Source of the DNA: DATMNI01 sp035570275
GTDB taxonomy: Bacteria; Acidobacteriota; Terriglobia; Bryobacterales; Bryobacteraceae
Assembly: GCA_035570275.1 (NCBI GenBank)
Contig: DATMNI010000026.1
Span: forward strand, 1 to 12,086
DNA length: 12,086 nucleotides
Direction of reading: 5' to 3'
The position numbers were made by a program, and so were the translations under genes. This document shows, in pieces, positions 6,168 through 12,086 of this stretch (the stretch's first letter is position 1; each line of letters opens with the position of its first letter). The notes below the pieces were generated by a model. It searched no databases. It was not told the origin of the DNA and was given only the letters and a program-made list of their open reading frames with translations.

Positions 6168-6863
6168 ATGGCCCCAGGACAACAACCCGTTGAGGATGTA
6201 AATTACCTTCGTACCAGACTGGCGGAAGTGGAAGGGGAATTCCAACGCCAGAGAGCAAGGTTGAGAACCGGCGAGGAGCGGTTCCGCGCGCTGGCGGACG
6301 CCCTTCCCGTCATGATTTGGATGTCTGGCGACAACGCCCAAGGCACCTTCTTTAACCGGGAATGGCTGGAGTTCCGGGGGCGCACTTTGGAAGAGGAATC
6401 AGGCAACGGCTGGGCTGAGGGACTGCACCCGGACGATCGGGAGCTCTGTCTGGACAAGTATTTGAAAGCTTTTGCCGCCCGGCAGCCGTTCCGCATGCAG
6501 CACCGCCTGCAGCGCACCAGTGGCGAGTTTTGCTGGGTGGAGCACACCGGGATGCCGCAATGCGACGAGAGCGGGGAATTCGTCGGCTTCGTCGGCGCCC
6601 TGATCGATATTTCCGATCGCAAGCGCAACATTTTCACGCCGGACGAGGCATCGGTCCGGCTGGTGTTCGCTCTTACCGAACGGGAAAGGCAGGTGCTGGT
6701 GCTGATTGCGGAGGGCAAGTCGACCAAAGAGGCGGCCGCGCGCCTGGGGATCAGCTATAAGACGGCCGATTCGCACCGCAGCCGCATCCTGGAAAAACTG
6801 GGTGTTCACGAGACGGCCAGCATGGTCAGGTATGCCATCCGGGCGGGGTTGGTCGAGGCGTAA
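6168..6863 (+). CDS. PAS-domain LuxR-family transcriptional regulator
   Basis: The 231-residue protein has a short helical lead (8-32) that may dimerise. A PAS_3-type fold follows at about 36-152 (FRALADALPVMIWM, LHPDDRELCLDKY, GALIDISDRK). A LuxR/FixJ helix-turn-helix lies at about 167-229 (LTEREERQVL-like start, here LTERERQVLVLIAEGKST, then KTADSHRSRILEKLGV). There is no receiver domain, so it is a one-component sensor: the PAS domain presumably binds a small ligand or cofactor and controls DNA binding. No strong ribosome site precedes the ATG; AAGGA lies about 14 bases upstream, rather far. It is divergent from the ECF sigma operon and precedes two genes on the same strand. Its targets are not evident, though the palindromes in its own promoter are candidates. 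Confidence 0.92.
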   Translation: MAPGQQPVEDVNYLRTRLAEVEGEFQRQRARLRTGEERFRALADALPVMIWMSGDNAQGTFFNREWLEFRGRTLEEESGNGWAEGLHPDDRELCLDKYLKAFAARQPFRMQHRLQRTSGEFCWVEHTGMPQCDESGEFVGFVGALIDISDRKRNIFTPDEASVRLVFALTERERQVLVLIAEGKSTKEAAARLGISYKTADSHRSRILEKLGVHETASMVRYAIRAGLVEA

Positions 6864-7108
6864 ACGCCGAGCCGTACACTCCAACTCGTAAAGTGCCGGG
6901 GGCCCGCGCCCGATACAGAAACGCCCTTCACCACTGGCAGCATCGAAATCTCGGCACTTGCAGCGCGGTTTGCGGGGCGCCCCCTGGGCTCGGCGGGTCT
7001 GAACCTCCAATGGCTTTCCGGGCAGTTTCGCCAACATTTTGGAAAAACCCGAGTACACGCCGTGATATACGCGGTAACATGGCCGCAGTAGGACGGCGAG
7101 GTGCCCTC

Positions 7109-7804
7109 ATGAGATTCAATCGTCTGAAGAAATGGTCCGTGGGAGCGGCTTTGGCTGGAATCCAGGCCCTCGCCAGCGCGGCCGACCCTCCTGCACAGGA
7201 GGTCTGGACCTTCGATCGTGTCGAGAACATCGGCGGCCACGCCACGACGGTTTTGGGCCACCCGCACGTCATCGACACACCCTATGGTAAGGCCGTCGAG
7301 TTCAACGGCGTGGACGATGCCCTCCTGATCGGCGTCCACCCCCTTGCCGGCGCGGAAACCTACACCTGGGAGGCCATTTTCCGGCCGGACGGCGGCAATG
7401 CCGAACAGCGCTGGTTTCATCTGGAAGAGAATCCCGCCACCGGCTTGGACAGCGGCAACCGGATGCTCTTTGAGATTCGCGTGATCGATGGCCGCTGGTG
7501 TCTGGACGCGTTCAATAAGTCGGGTCCCGACCAGAAGGCATTGCTCAATCGCAAGAGCTTGCACGCGCTGGGCGACTGGTTTCACGTCGCCGCCGTTTAC
7601 GACGGTAAGGAGTTCAGAAACTACGTGGATGGCGTTCTGGACGGCGCAGCCCAAGTCCATCTGGCAGCGCAAGGCCCCGGCCAGACATCGGTCGGTGTGC
7701 GTATCAACAGGTTGTTCTATTTTAAGGGAGCCGTCCGCACGGCCCGCTTTACCCGCCGCGCGTTGGCGCCCGCGGAGTTCCTGAAGCCGCCCGCAAAACC
7801 TTAG
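7109..7804 (+). CDS. Secreted LamG/concanavalin A-like domain protein
   Basis: The start at 7109 (MRFNRLKKW) is chosen because GAGG lies about 7 bases upstream and a good signal peptide follows (basic RFNRLKK, hydrophobic VGAALAGIQALA, cleavage after ASA at about residue 24). Longer in-frame starts at 6893 and 7079 would bury it. The 231-residue product is one beta-sandwich domain of the Laminin_G_3 type: GKAVEFNGVDDALLIG, YTWEAIFRPDGG, DWFHVAAVYDGKEFRNYVDG, and a closing AVRTARFTRRALAP. Such domains usually bind carbohydrate or act as adhesion modules; no catalytic residues are seen. The 245 bases before it (6864-7108) hold no convincing gene; a TTGGAA...TGATAT pair near 7040-7070 is a weak promoter candidate. 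Confidence 0.82.
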   Translation: MRFNRLKKWSVGAALAGIQALASAADPPAQEVWTFDRVENIGGHATTVLGHPHVIDTPYGKAVEFNGVDDALLIGVHPLAGAETYTWEAIFRPDGGNAEQRWFHLEENPATGLDSGNRMLFEIRVIDGRWCLDAFNKSGPDQKALLNRKSLHALGDWFHVAAVYDGKEFRNYVDGVLDGAAQVHLAAQGPGQTSVGVRINRLFYFKGAVRTARFTRRALAPAEFLKPPAKP

Positions 7805-7907
7805 TCCGATCGGTCGCGAACCTGCGCCTCGCGCTGGAAACAGCCCAAGGGGTTGGCGTCTCGGCCGGGCTGGCACGGGCGTGAAGATTTCGCGAGAATG
7901 AATAAGG

Positions 7908-9041
7908 ATGGACAACCAGGCGTTTGAGCATCTGGAACGAACGCTTCGATCGGATGGCGTCGAAGCCGCATTCGATCTGCTGATCCGCGAGGCCCGCGAA
8001 GCTCTGGACTGCCGCGTCCTGTTCGGGGCACGGATCATGCAGGCGCGCCACCGGCTGGGGCTCCCGCTGATCGAGACGGAACCGGTCCTCAATCTTGCCG
8101 CCGACCAGCGGCTCACCTACGAGACGGCGTTCCGGGAAGCGGCGCGCGAGGCCGGTGAACTGCTTCTGGCCGGGGGCGATATTGCCGGCGCATGGCCGTA
8201 TTTTAAAGCGATTGGTGAGCCTGGGACAGTGGCGGCCGCCATCGAAAATGTGAACGGTGGGGACCACCTCGACCGCGTAATCGAGATCGCCTTTCAGGAA
8301 GGCGTGAACCCGCGCAAAGGCTTCGAGCTGATTCTGGAACACCATGGAATCTGCCGCGCCATCACCTGGTTCGGCTCCAACCGGGATTACGACAGCCGCC
8401 GGAAGTCACTCCGCCTGCTGGTTGAGACTCTCTACGGCCAAATAGCATCGGCTATAAAAGAGACCATCGCTTCGGCGGAAGGCGCCGCGCCTGAAGCCAA
8501 CGGCCTGGCGGAGCTGATGGCGGGCCGCGCCTGGTTGTTCGAAGGAAACAGCAGTTATACCGACAGCACCCATTTGACGTCGGTTCTGCGATTCACACCG
8601 GAGCTTGAGGACGCCGAGACGCTGCGGATGGCCCTGGAAATGGCCGAATACGGCCAGTGTCTGGCCCCCATGTTTCATTTTCGAGGCGATTCGCCCTTTG
8701 AAGACCCATATCTCGATCACGCGGTGTATTTGAGGGCGCTGCTCGGCCGGGACGTGGACGCCGCCATCGCCCACTTTCGACAAAAAGCCACCCCGTCTGC
8801 CGAGTTTCCTTTGGACACCGCTCCAGCCGAGGTTCTAATCGAGCTCCTGGTGCGGCTGGAGCGCTATGCGGAAGCCATCCAAGCCTCCGTCGATTGCCTC
8901 CCCGAGGCCAGCGGCGCACCACTGAGCTGCCCGTCGGTCCTCCAGTTGTGCCAAATGGCGGGCGACTACGAGGGGTTGCGCCGCCTGGCGAGGGAGCGGG
9001 AAGATCTGCTGGGGTTCGCGGCCGGGCTGATTCAGAGTTGA
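7908..9041 (+). CDS. Conserved alpha-helical protein of unknown function
   Basis: The 377-residue protein has no signal peptide or membrane helix and looks almost wholly helical, with amphipathic repeats such as EAAFDLLIREAREAL and AAIAHFRQKATPS that suggest an alpha-solenoid or TPR-like fold. Notable conserved-looking patches are ITWFGSNRDY, STHLTSVLRF, EYGQCLAPMFHF and DSPFEDPYLDHAVYLRAL. I recall similar uncharacterised proteins in Acidobacteriota and Planctomycetes, but no function. The ATG is taken at 7908; the ribosome site is unclear because AAGG abuts the ATG. It starts 103 bases after the LamG gene with no evident terminator between, so co-transcription is possible. It is likely cytoplasmic. 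Confidence 0.8.
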   Translation: MDNQAFEHLERTLRSDGVEAAFDLLIREAREALDCRVLFGARIMQARHRLGLPLIETEPVLNLAADQRLTYETAFREAAREAGELLLAGGDIAGAWPYFKAIGEPGTVAAAIENVNGGDHLDRVIEIAFQEGVNPRKGFELILEHHGICRAITWFGSNRDYDSRRKSLRLLVETLYGQIASAIKETIASAEGAAPEANGLAELMAGRAWLFEGNSSYTDSTHLTSVLRFTPELEDAETLRMALEMAEYGQCLAPMFHFRGDSPFEDPYLDHAVYLRALLGRDVDAAIAHFRQKATPSAEFPLDTAPAEVLIELLVRLERYAEAIQASVDCLPEASGAPLSCPSVLQLCQMAGDYEGLRRLAREREDLLGFAAGLIQS

Positions 9042-9085
9042 GAGACCGCCACTCTGATTCGCGTGCATAGCCTGTGCCCAATTGG

Positions 9086-9091
9086 TACAAT
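9086..9091 (+). promoter_or_regulatory. Possible -10 box giving a leaderless message for the b561 gene
   Basis: TACAAT matches the -10 consensus at 5 of 6 positions and ends 7 bases before the preferred ATG at 9099, which has no Shine-Dalgarno sequence. Transcription would then begin at or next to the start codon. No good -35 box was found. Confidence 0.3.
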
Positions 9092-9098
9092 TTCGCAA

Positions 9099-9884
9099 AT
9101 GGCCGATTTCGTGTGGGGCTCGACTTCTGCTTCCGCCGTGCCAGCCACGGCGGTTCGTCCGCGGCACGGTGCTGTTGTTCGCGCTACTCATTGGATCACC
9201 ACCTTATGTTTCCTGGCCCTGCTCCTTAGCGGAGTTGAAATTCTCATCTCTCACCCGCGCTTCTATTGGGGTGAAGCCGGCAACGTGCTGACTCCTCCGT
9301 TATTCAAACTGCCGATACCAGCCTCCAGAGCCACCGTCCCCACCGGCTACGGCTACGTGCTTCCCGACCAGAACGGCTGGAGCCGCTATCTCCATTTCCA
9401 ATCCGGCTGGGTGTCTGTATTGACCGGCTTGGTTTACGTCGTTTTCGGGTTGTACCAAGGCCATTTTCGGCGGAGTTTACTTCCTGGTCGCGCCGATCTC
9501 TCATGGAGGGGGCTCTCGACCGTAATCGCCCAACATTTGCGCCTCAGACCGGCGAGTTACGAAGAAGCTTGGTCGTATAACGTGCTGCAGCGGCTCACGT
9601 ATCTGCTGGTGATTTTCGTTCTGTTTCCGTTGGTTATCTGGACGGGCCTGGCGATGTCGCCCGCCATCGCGTCCGCGTTTCCGGCCGCGGTCGCTGTTTT
9701 GGGCGGCCAGCAGTCCGCACGCACCATACACTTCTTCGTCTCTGTATTGCTTGTACTCTTCCTTTTGGTTCACGTCGGTATGGTTTGTCTTACCGGATTC
9801 CGAAACCGGATGCGGGCGATGATCACCGGGCGGCCGGCCCCACATATGGAGCAAGATATGGAGCAGGATATGGAGCAAGTATGA
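9099..9884 (+). CDS. Cytochrome b561-type membrane subunit (electron partner of a molybdoenzyme)
   Basis: From the ATG at 9099 (MADFVWG) the protein has 261 residues; an upstream in-frame ATG at 9063 is possible. It has four main hydrophobic helices (about 30-52, 103-120, 167-187 and 211-232). Histidines in or next to them are likely haem b ligands: H31 (RATHWIT), H99 (YLHFQSGW), H211 and H225 (RTIHFF, LLVHVG). This is the pattern of PF01292 cytochrome b561 / FdnI-like subunits, which pass electrons between quinone and a periplasmic enzyme. The gene overlaps the next one as ATGA, and the next encodes a Tat-exported molybdoenzyme, so the two form one complex by strong inference. This differs from the classical MsrPQ pair, whose membrane subunit belongs to the ferric-reductase-like group. 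The C-terminus is an odd MEQD repeat (see 9846-9892). Confidence 0.9.
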   Translation: MADFVWGSTSASAVPATAVRPRHGAVVRATHWITTLCFLALLLSGVEILISHPRFYWGEAGNVLTPPLFKLPIPASRATVPTGYGYVLPDQNGWSRYLHFQSGWVSVLTGLVYVVFGLYQGHFRRSLLPGRADLSWRGLSTVIAQHLRLRPASYEEAWSYNVLQRLTYLLVIFVLFPLVIWTGLAMSPAIASAFPAAVAVLGGQQSARTIHFFVSVLLVLFLLVHVGMVCLTGFRNRMRAMITGRPAPHMEQDMEQDMEQV

Positions 9885-9892
9885 GCAGGCTC
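9846..9892 (+). repeat. 12-base tandem repeats forming the gene junction
   Basis: ATGGAGCAAGAT (9846), ATGGAGCAGGAT (9858), ATGGAGCAAGT (9870, one base short) and a degenerate ATG-AGCAGGCT (9881) follow one another. Read in the b561 frame they give MEQD, MEQD, MEQV and the stop. The fourth copy supplies the start codon of the molybdoenzyme gene, and the GGAG of the third copy (9872-9875), 5 bases before it, is its ribosome site. Confidence 0.8.
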
Positions 9893-10639
9893 TCACGACG
9901 TAAACTCATCACCACCGGACTGGCCGCAGCCGGGGGCGCCTCGGGGCTGGCGGCGGCAGCCACGCTCGCGCAGCGTTACGGGCTCATCCCGCCCGATGGC
10001 GGCGGCCTCTACGGGCCGGGCGAAACGCTGACTTATGCCGCGCAGCGGCTACTGACTCGCCACTCCCTGGCGCGTGAGTTCAACCCCAACCAGGTTTCGA
10101 AACCTCCGTTCGCCAATGAAGTCGCTCCCTTGGGCGACGCGTTCAAACGCCTTCAGGAGGGAGCGTTCACCGATTGGCGTCTCACCGTGGATGGAATGGC
10201 CACTCGCCCGGCGTCTTTCAAACTGGCTGAAGTCAAGAGCTTTCCCTGGCGCAGCCAGATCACTCATCTGGCGTGCGAAGAGGGCTGGTCTTATATAGCC
10301 GAATGGAGGGGCGTGCCTCTCTCGCACATCCTGAACCTTGTGGGGACTCTCCCCCAAGCCCGATACGTGGTGTACCGTTCGATCCAGCCCGACTGGTGGG
10401 AAAGCATCGACATGGCCGATGCATTGCACCCTCAAACCCTGGTCGCGCATAGTATCAATGGTGGTGAGCTTCCCGTCGCATTCGGCGGACCACTTCGACT
10501 GCGTGTTCCCCGGCAACTGGGCTACAAGAGCGTCAAATACATCACCCGCCTCACCATAACCGATAGCCTGAAACAGTTCGGCAAGGGCTTGGGCTCGGCG
10601 TCTCCGGAAGGCGGATACGCGTGGTACGCCGGAATCTGA
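9881..10639 (+). CDS. Tat-exported molybdopterin-dependent oxidoreductase (SuoX/MsrP fold)
   Basis: The 252-residue protein starts at the ATG at 9881, placed by the ATGA overlap and the GGAG upstream. The N-terminus is a twin-arginine signal (LSRRKLITTG, hydrophobic GLAAAGGASGLAAAATLA), so the folded enzyme with its molybdenum cofactor is exported. The rest is one oxidoreductase molybdopterin-binding domain (PF00174). Its key Cys132 in THLACEEGWSYIAEW fits the cysteine that ligates molybdenum in sulfite oxidase and MsrP, and VPRQLGYKSVKYI matches the C-terminal part of the fold. There is no haem domain and no dimerisation domain, so electrons should pass to the b561 subunit encoded directly upstream. 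The substrate is unknown: sulfite, methionine sulfoxide or another S/N-oxide are all possible. Confidence 0.9.
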   Translation: MSRLSRRKLITTGLAAAGGASGLAAAATLAQRYGLIPPDGGGLYGPGETLTYAAQRLLTRHSLAREFNPNQVSKPPFANEVAPLGDAFKRLQEGAFTDWRLTVDGMATRPASFKLAEVKSFPWRSQITHLACEEGWSYIAEWRGVPLSHILNLVGTLPQARYVVYRSIQPDWWESIDMADALHPQTLVAHSINGGELPVAFGGPLRLRVPRQLGYKSVKYITRLTITDSLKQFGKGLGSASPEGGYAWYAGI

Positions 10640-10738
10640 CGGCATCTGTGAGAGGCGATGCTGAAAGTTTGCGCTGTCAGCCGGCTGGCGACGTCGGCGC
10701 GACGGCGTCAGGTACCATTGTCGAGGAGGTCTGATATC

Positions 10739-11050
10739 ATGGGCATCCCCTTCAAGGCGATCTTGGACGCTACTGGGAAAGTGTTGTTGGCGGCACGACG
10801 CAGGAGCTACACTGCCGAGGTGGCCCGATTCGATCACGGGAAGCAGCAGTTCCTCATGGAGTTGGTGACGAAGGCCCGAACTGCCAACGTCTGCCGCGTC
10901 GGCTTTCGTCCCATGCCGGGGGACATCCGCTTCGAGTATTGCGAATCCCTGTTCCGCGACGGGCTTTTGGACCGCGATATCATGACTGGACACTATTTCA
11001 TCAGGTCTGGCGAGAGCGACCATGACCTCCAAGGGCATCGCCCATGCTGA
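10739..11050 (+). CDS. Orphan small protein of unknown function
   Basis: The 103-residue ORF is preceded by a strong GAGGAGGT (about 8 bases before the ATG), which supports a real start at 10739. Codon use is GC-rich in third positions for most of its length. The product is mixed in charge, with a central patch VCRVGFRPMPGDIRFEYCESLF and three Cys; there is no signal peptide or membrane helix. I recognise no family. The last 25 residues (from about MTGHYFIRSG) look less typical, so a frameshift near the end is possible. It lies 99 bases downstream of the molybdoenzyme gene and could be its last gene or the first of the accessory stretch. Confidence 0.6.
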   Translation: MGIPFKAILDATGKVLLAARRRSYTAEVARFDHGKQQFLMELVTKARTANVCRVGFRPMPGDIRFEYCESLFRDGLLDRDIMTGHYFIRSGESDHDLQGHRPC

Positions 11051-11074
11051 ATCGGGCGTTGTTTCTCTATTCGT

Positions 11075-11269
11075 TCGCCAACGGACTCGGGCCGCGACTT
11101 CCTTTGCCGAAACGTTGGGGCCCCGGTAGTCGAAGATGATGCAATACGATGCCTGGTTCAGACTGACATCGAACTTCCCGACCGTCTTCTGGCCGCTGTC
11201 GTAGAACACGTTTGCCCGGTTTCCCTTGAAGGGTTCGTATCCCAAAAGTGTAACGGAACTTGATACCCT
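11075..11269 (-). pseudogene. Possible gene remnant (C-terminal fragment of a secreted-type protein)
   Basis: On the minus strand a stop-free stretch begins after a TAA at 11272-11270 and reads LLGYEPFKGNRANVFYDSG and FDVSLNQASYCIIFDYRG, ending near SAKEVAARVRW. This has the look of real protein, with alternating beta strands like the C-terminal domains of some small secreted acidobacterial proteins I recall (FDNR-type motif). It has no start codon of its own except a TTG at 11245, no ribosome site and no defined stop nearby. It is best read as a fragment left by deletion or rearrangement; chance ORF is the alternative. Confidence 0.3.
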
Positions 11270-11475
11270 TTAAATCCTGAGGTTGCTGGCCGGCTTGGGT
11301 TTCGCGAGCGACCGCCAGGATGCTGCGTCGCGCCCTAGGCAGAGCCAAATCATCGTCCTCGCTGGCGTGCGTCCTTTCTGAGAGAGCGTTTGGACACTCG
11401 AATCGTGGGCTCAAGCTCTGGCGCTGGACTCGGGTCCACACCAATTTCTCTGAGACGCGCGATAATGGTTTTGCA

Positions 11476-11790
11476 GTGATTATTCCAGCCATCTTCGCGA
11501 ATACGCCCCAGCTTCAGGCTGACGTACGGCGCGCTGCGCAATCTCTCGGCGCCGATGTGGTGCACATCAATTTCGAGATTGGATTTGATGAGATGGGATT
11601 CGCCTCTATTTTCTTCAACATCGTGCTAACCGACGAAGCCAGCCGTCCCGCCCGACTACGTTTCGTGGCCCAGCAAGTCGCCCTCACTCTAATGAATCAG
11701 CTCAAGACCGATGAGAACGGCGTGCACGCCTACTTCAACTTCCGCAGCCAGTCGGAAGTCGCCAGCATCAAAGATCCTGCTTGGGCTTGA
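11476..11790 (+). CDS. Small protein paired with a HEPN-like gene
   Basis: The confident part of this ORF runs from about residue 10 to the end: VRRAAQSLGADVVHINFEIG, SIFFNIVLTDEASRP and HAYFNFRSQSEVAS, ending DPAWA. I recall this SIFF...VLTDEASR...YFNFRSQSE...PAWA pattern from small uncharacterised proteins encoded immediately upstream of HEPN-like genes, as here (9-base gap). The start is uncertain. The GTG at 11476 gives 104 residues and fits the recalled family length, but has no clear ribosome site; the frame stays open to an ATG at 11320, whose first 50 residues look non-coding. It may be the antitoxin or partner of the HEPN protein, analogous to but not evidently the same as MNT nucleotidyltransferases; the GSxxxGxxxxxSDxD motif of MNT is absent. 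Confidence 0.6.
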   Translation: MIIPAIFANTPQLQADVRRAAQSLGADVVHINFEIGFDEMGFASIFFNIVLTDEASRPARLRFVAQQVALTLMNQLKTDENGVHAYFNFRSQSEVASIKDPAWA

Positions 11791-11799
11791 AACGTCCCA

Positions 11800-11988
11800 A
11801 TGCCACTCGCCAATGACCTTCTGGAACAGGCTTACCACCTTGCGCGCCGGGAGCCGAAACGACCGAGGCAGGCGAGCTTAAGGCGCGCGGTTTCCACGAG
11901 CTACTATGCCTTATTCCATTTGCTCATTTCGGAAGCCACTCGGAAGGGTGTGGCTCTCATCCTGGACAAATCGCCAAGAATATGCTAA
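11800..11988 (+). pseudogene. HEPN-like gene, truncated
   Basis: The 62-codon ORF begins 9 bases after the partner gene. Residues 1-46 (NDLLEQAYHLARREPKRPRQ, then LRRAVSTSYYALFHLLISEAT) match the first two helices of HEPN-fold proteins of the UPF0332-like kind. These families are usually well over 100 residues and carry a catalytic Rx4-6H motif in a later helix, which is missing. After SEAT (base about 11941) the sequence no longer looks like the family and stops at 11988. The module is therefore probably inactive as an RNase, unless the remaining part lies in another frame beyond the window. Loss may be due to an inserted element (see 11945-12086). Confidence 0.6.
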
Positions 11989-12086
11989 AACAGACTGCCA
12001 AGAGCTTGACCTGATGGCAGGAGGTGTGATGCCCAAGATGGTGATTGAGGTTCCGGAGGAGTTTGCGGAAGTGGGAAAGGCGATGG
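11945..12086 (+). mobile_element. Possible left end of an insertion sequence
   Basis: The HEPN similarity ends abruptly near 11941, and a new gene with a strong ribosome site starts at 12029. GGGTGTGGCTCTCATCCT (11945-11962) is a candidate terminal inverted repeat. Neither the other end nor a target duplication is in the window, so the boundary is a guess from the break in the HEPN frame. Confidence 0.3.
12029..12086 (+). CDS. Start of a gene, possibly an ISKra4-type transposase (runs off the right edge)
   Basis: An AGGAGGTG ribosome site (12019-12026) stands just before the ATG at 12029. Nineteen complete codons are visible, reading MPKMVIEVPEEFAEVGKAM. Short acidic starts of the form MP(K/R)hVhEVP are what I recall for ISKra4-family transposases in Acidobacteriota. 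The length is too short for a firm call; an antitoxin or other small protein is possible. Confidence 0.5.
   Translation, partial: MPKMVIEVPEEFAEVGKAM

Noticed and set aside
6891..6959. Inverted repeat AAGTGCCG/CGGCACTT in the gap after the PAS-LuxR gene
   Set aside because: Arms of 8 bases with a 53-base loop in GC-rich DNA are weak evidence; no terminator or gene could be built on it.
6806..8116. Long open frame on the minus strand (436 codons)
   Set aside because: It lies opposite the well-supported LamG gene and the start of the helical protein gene, its Arg/Ser-rich sequence resembles no protein family, and it has no ribosome site. It is a by-product of high GC.
10049..11245. Long open frame on the minus strand (398 codons)
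   Set aside because: Most of it lies opposite the molybdoenzyme and reads as low-quality sequence. Only the first 60 or so codons look protein-like and are reported separately as a remnant.
11320..11475. N-terminal extension of the HEPN partner from the ATG at 11320
   Set aside because: These codons encode a Ser/Arg/Trp-rich sequence unlike the conserved remainder, and the recalled family length fits a start near 11476.

Overview
The window reads as chromosomal DNA of a free-living, respiring Gram-negative bacterium. The most likely source is an Acidobacteriota member of the Solibacter/Bryobacter type. That assignment is an inference from protein style: moderately high GC, many secreted proteins of unknown function, an ECF sigma/anti-sigma operon with a Gly/Pro-rich secreted protein, a very haem-rich anchored cytochrome, and a conserved hypothetical I associate with Acidobacteriota and Planctomycetes. 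No rRNA, tRNA or CRISPR was seen.

Layout. (1) 1-897, minus: an OmpR-type response regulator followed by the start of its sensor kinase, which runs off the left edge. (2) 1024-3591, plus: transcribed divergently from the regulator, a secreted concanavalin-like protein, a small coiled-coil ORF and a nine-haem membrane-anchored cytochrome c. A strong nested inverted repeat at 973-993 lies in the divergent gap. (3) 5998-3608, minus: ECF sigma factor, zinc-finger anti-sigma factor with a four-unit repeat stalk, and a secreted Gly/Pro-rich protein. (4) 6168-9041, plus: a PAS-LuxR regulator divergent from the sigma operon, a secreted LamG-like protein and a conserved helical protein of unknown function. 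(5) 9099-10639, plus: a two-gene redox module, a cytochrome b561-type membrane subunit and a Tat-exported molybdopterin oxidoreductase of the SuoX/MsrP fold. (6) 10739 to the end: an accessory, partly decayed stretch with an orphan small gene, a minus-strand gene remnant, a small gene paired with a truncated HEPN-like gene, and the start of what may be a transposase.

Functionally, most of the window concerns the cell envelope: two signalling systems (two-component and ECF) next to exported proteins, and two electron-transfer units (nine-haem cytochrome; b561 plus molybdoenzyme). The most interesting accessory item is the small gene plus HEPN-like pair at 11476-11988. It looks like a toxin-antitoxin-like module whose second gene has lost its 3' half, perhaps by insertion of an IS whose transposase begins at 12029.
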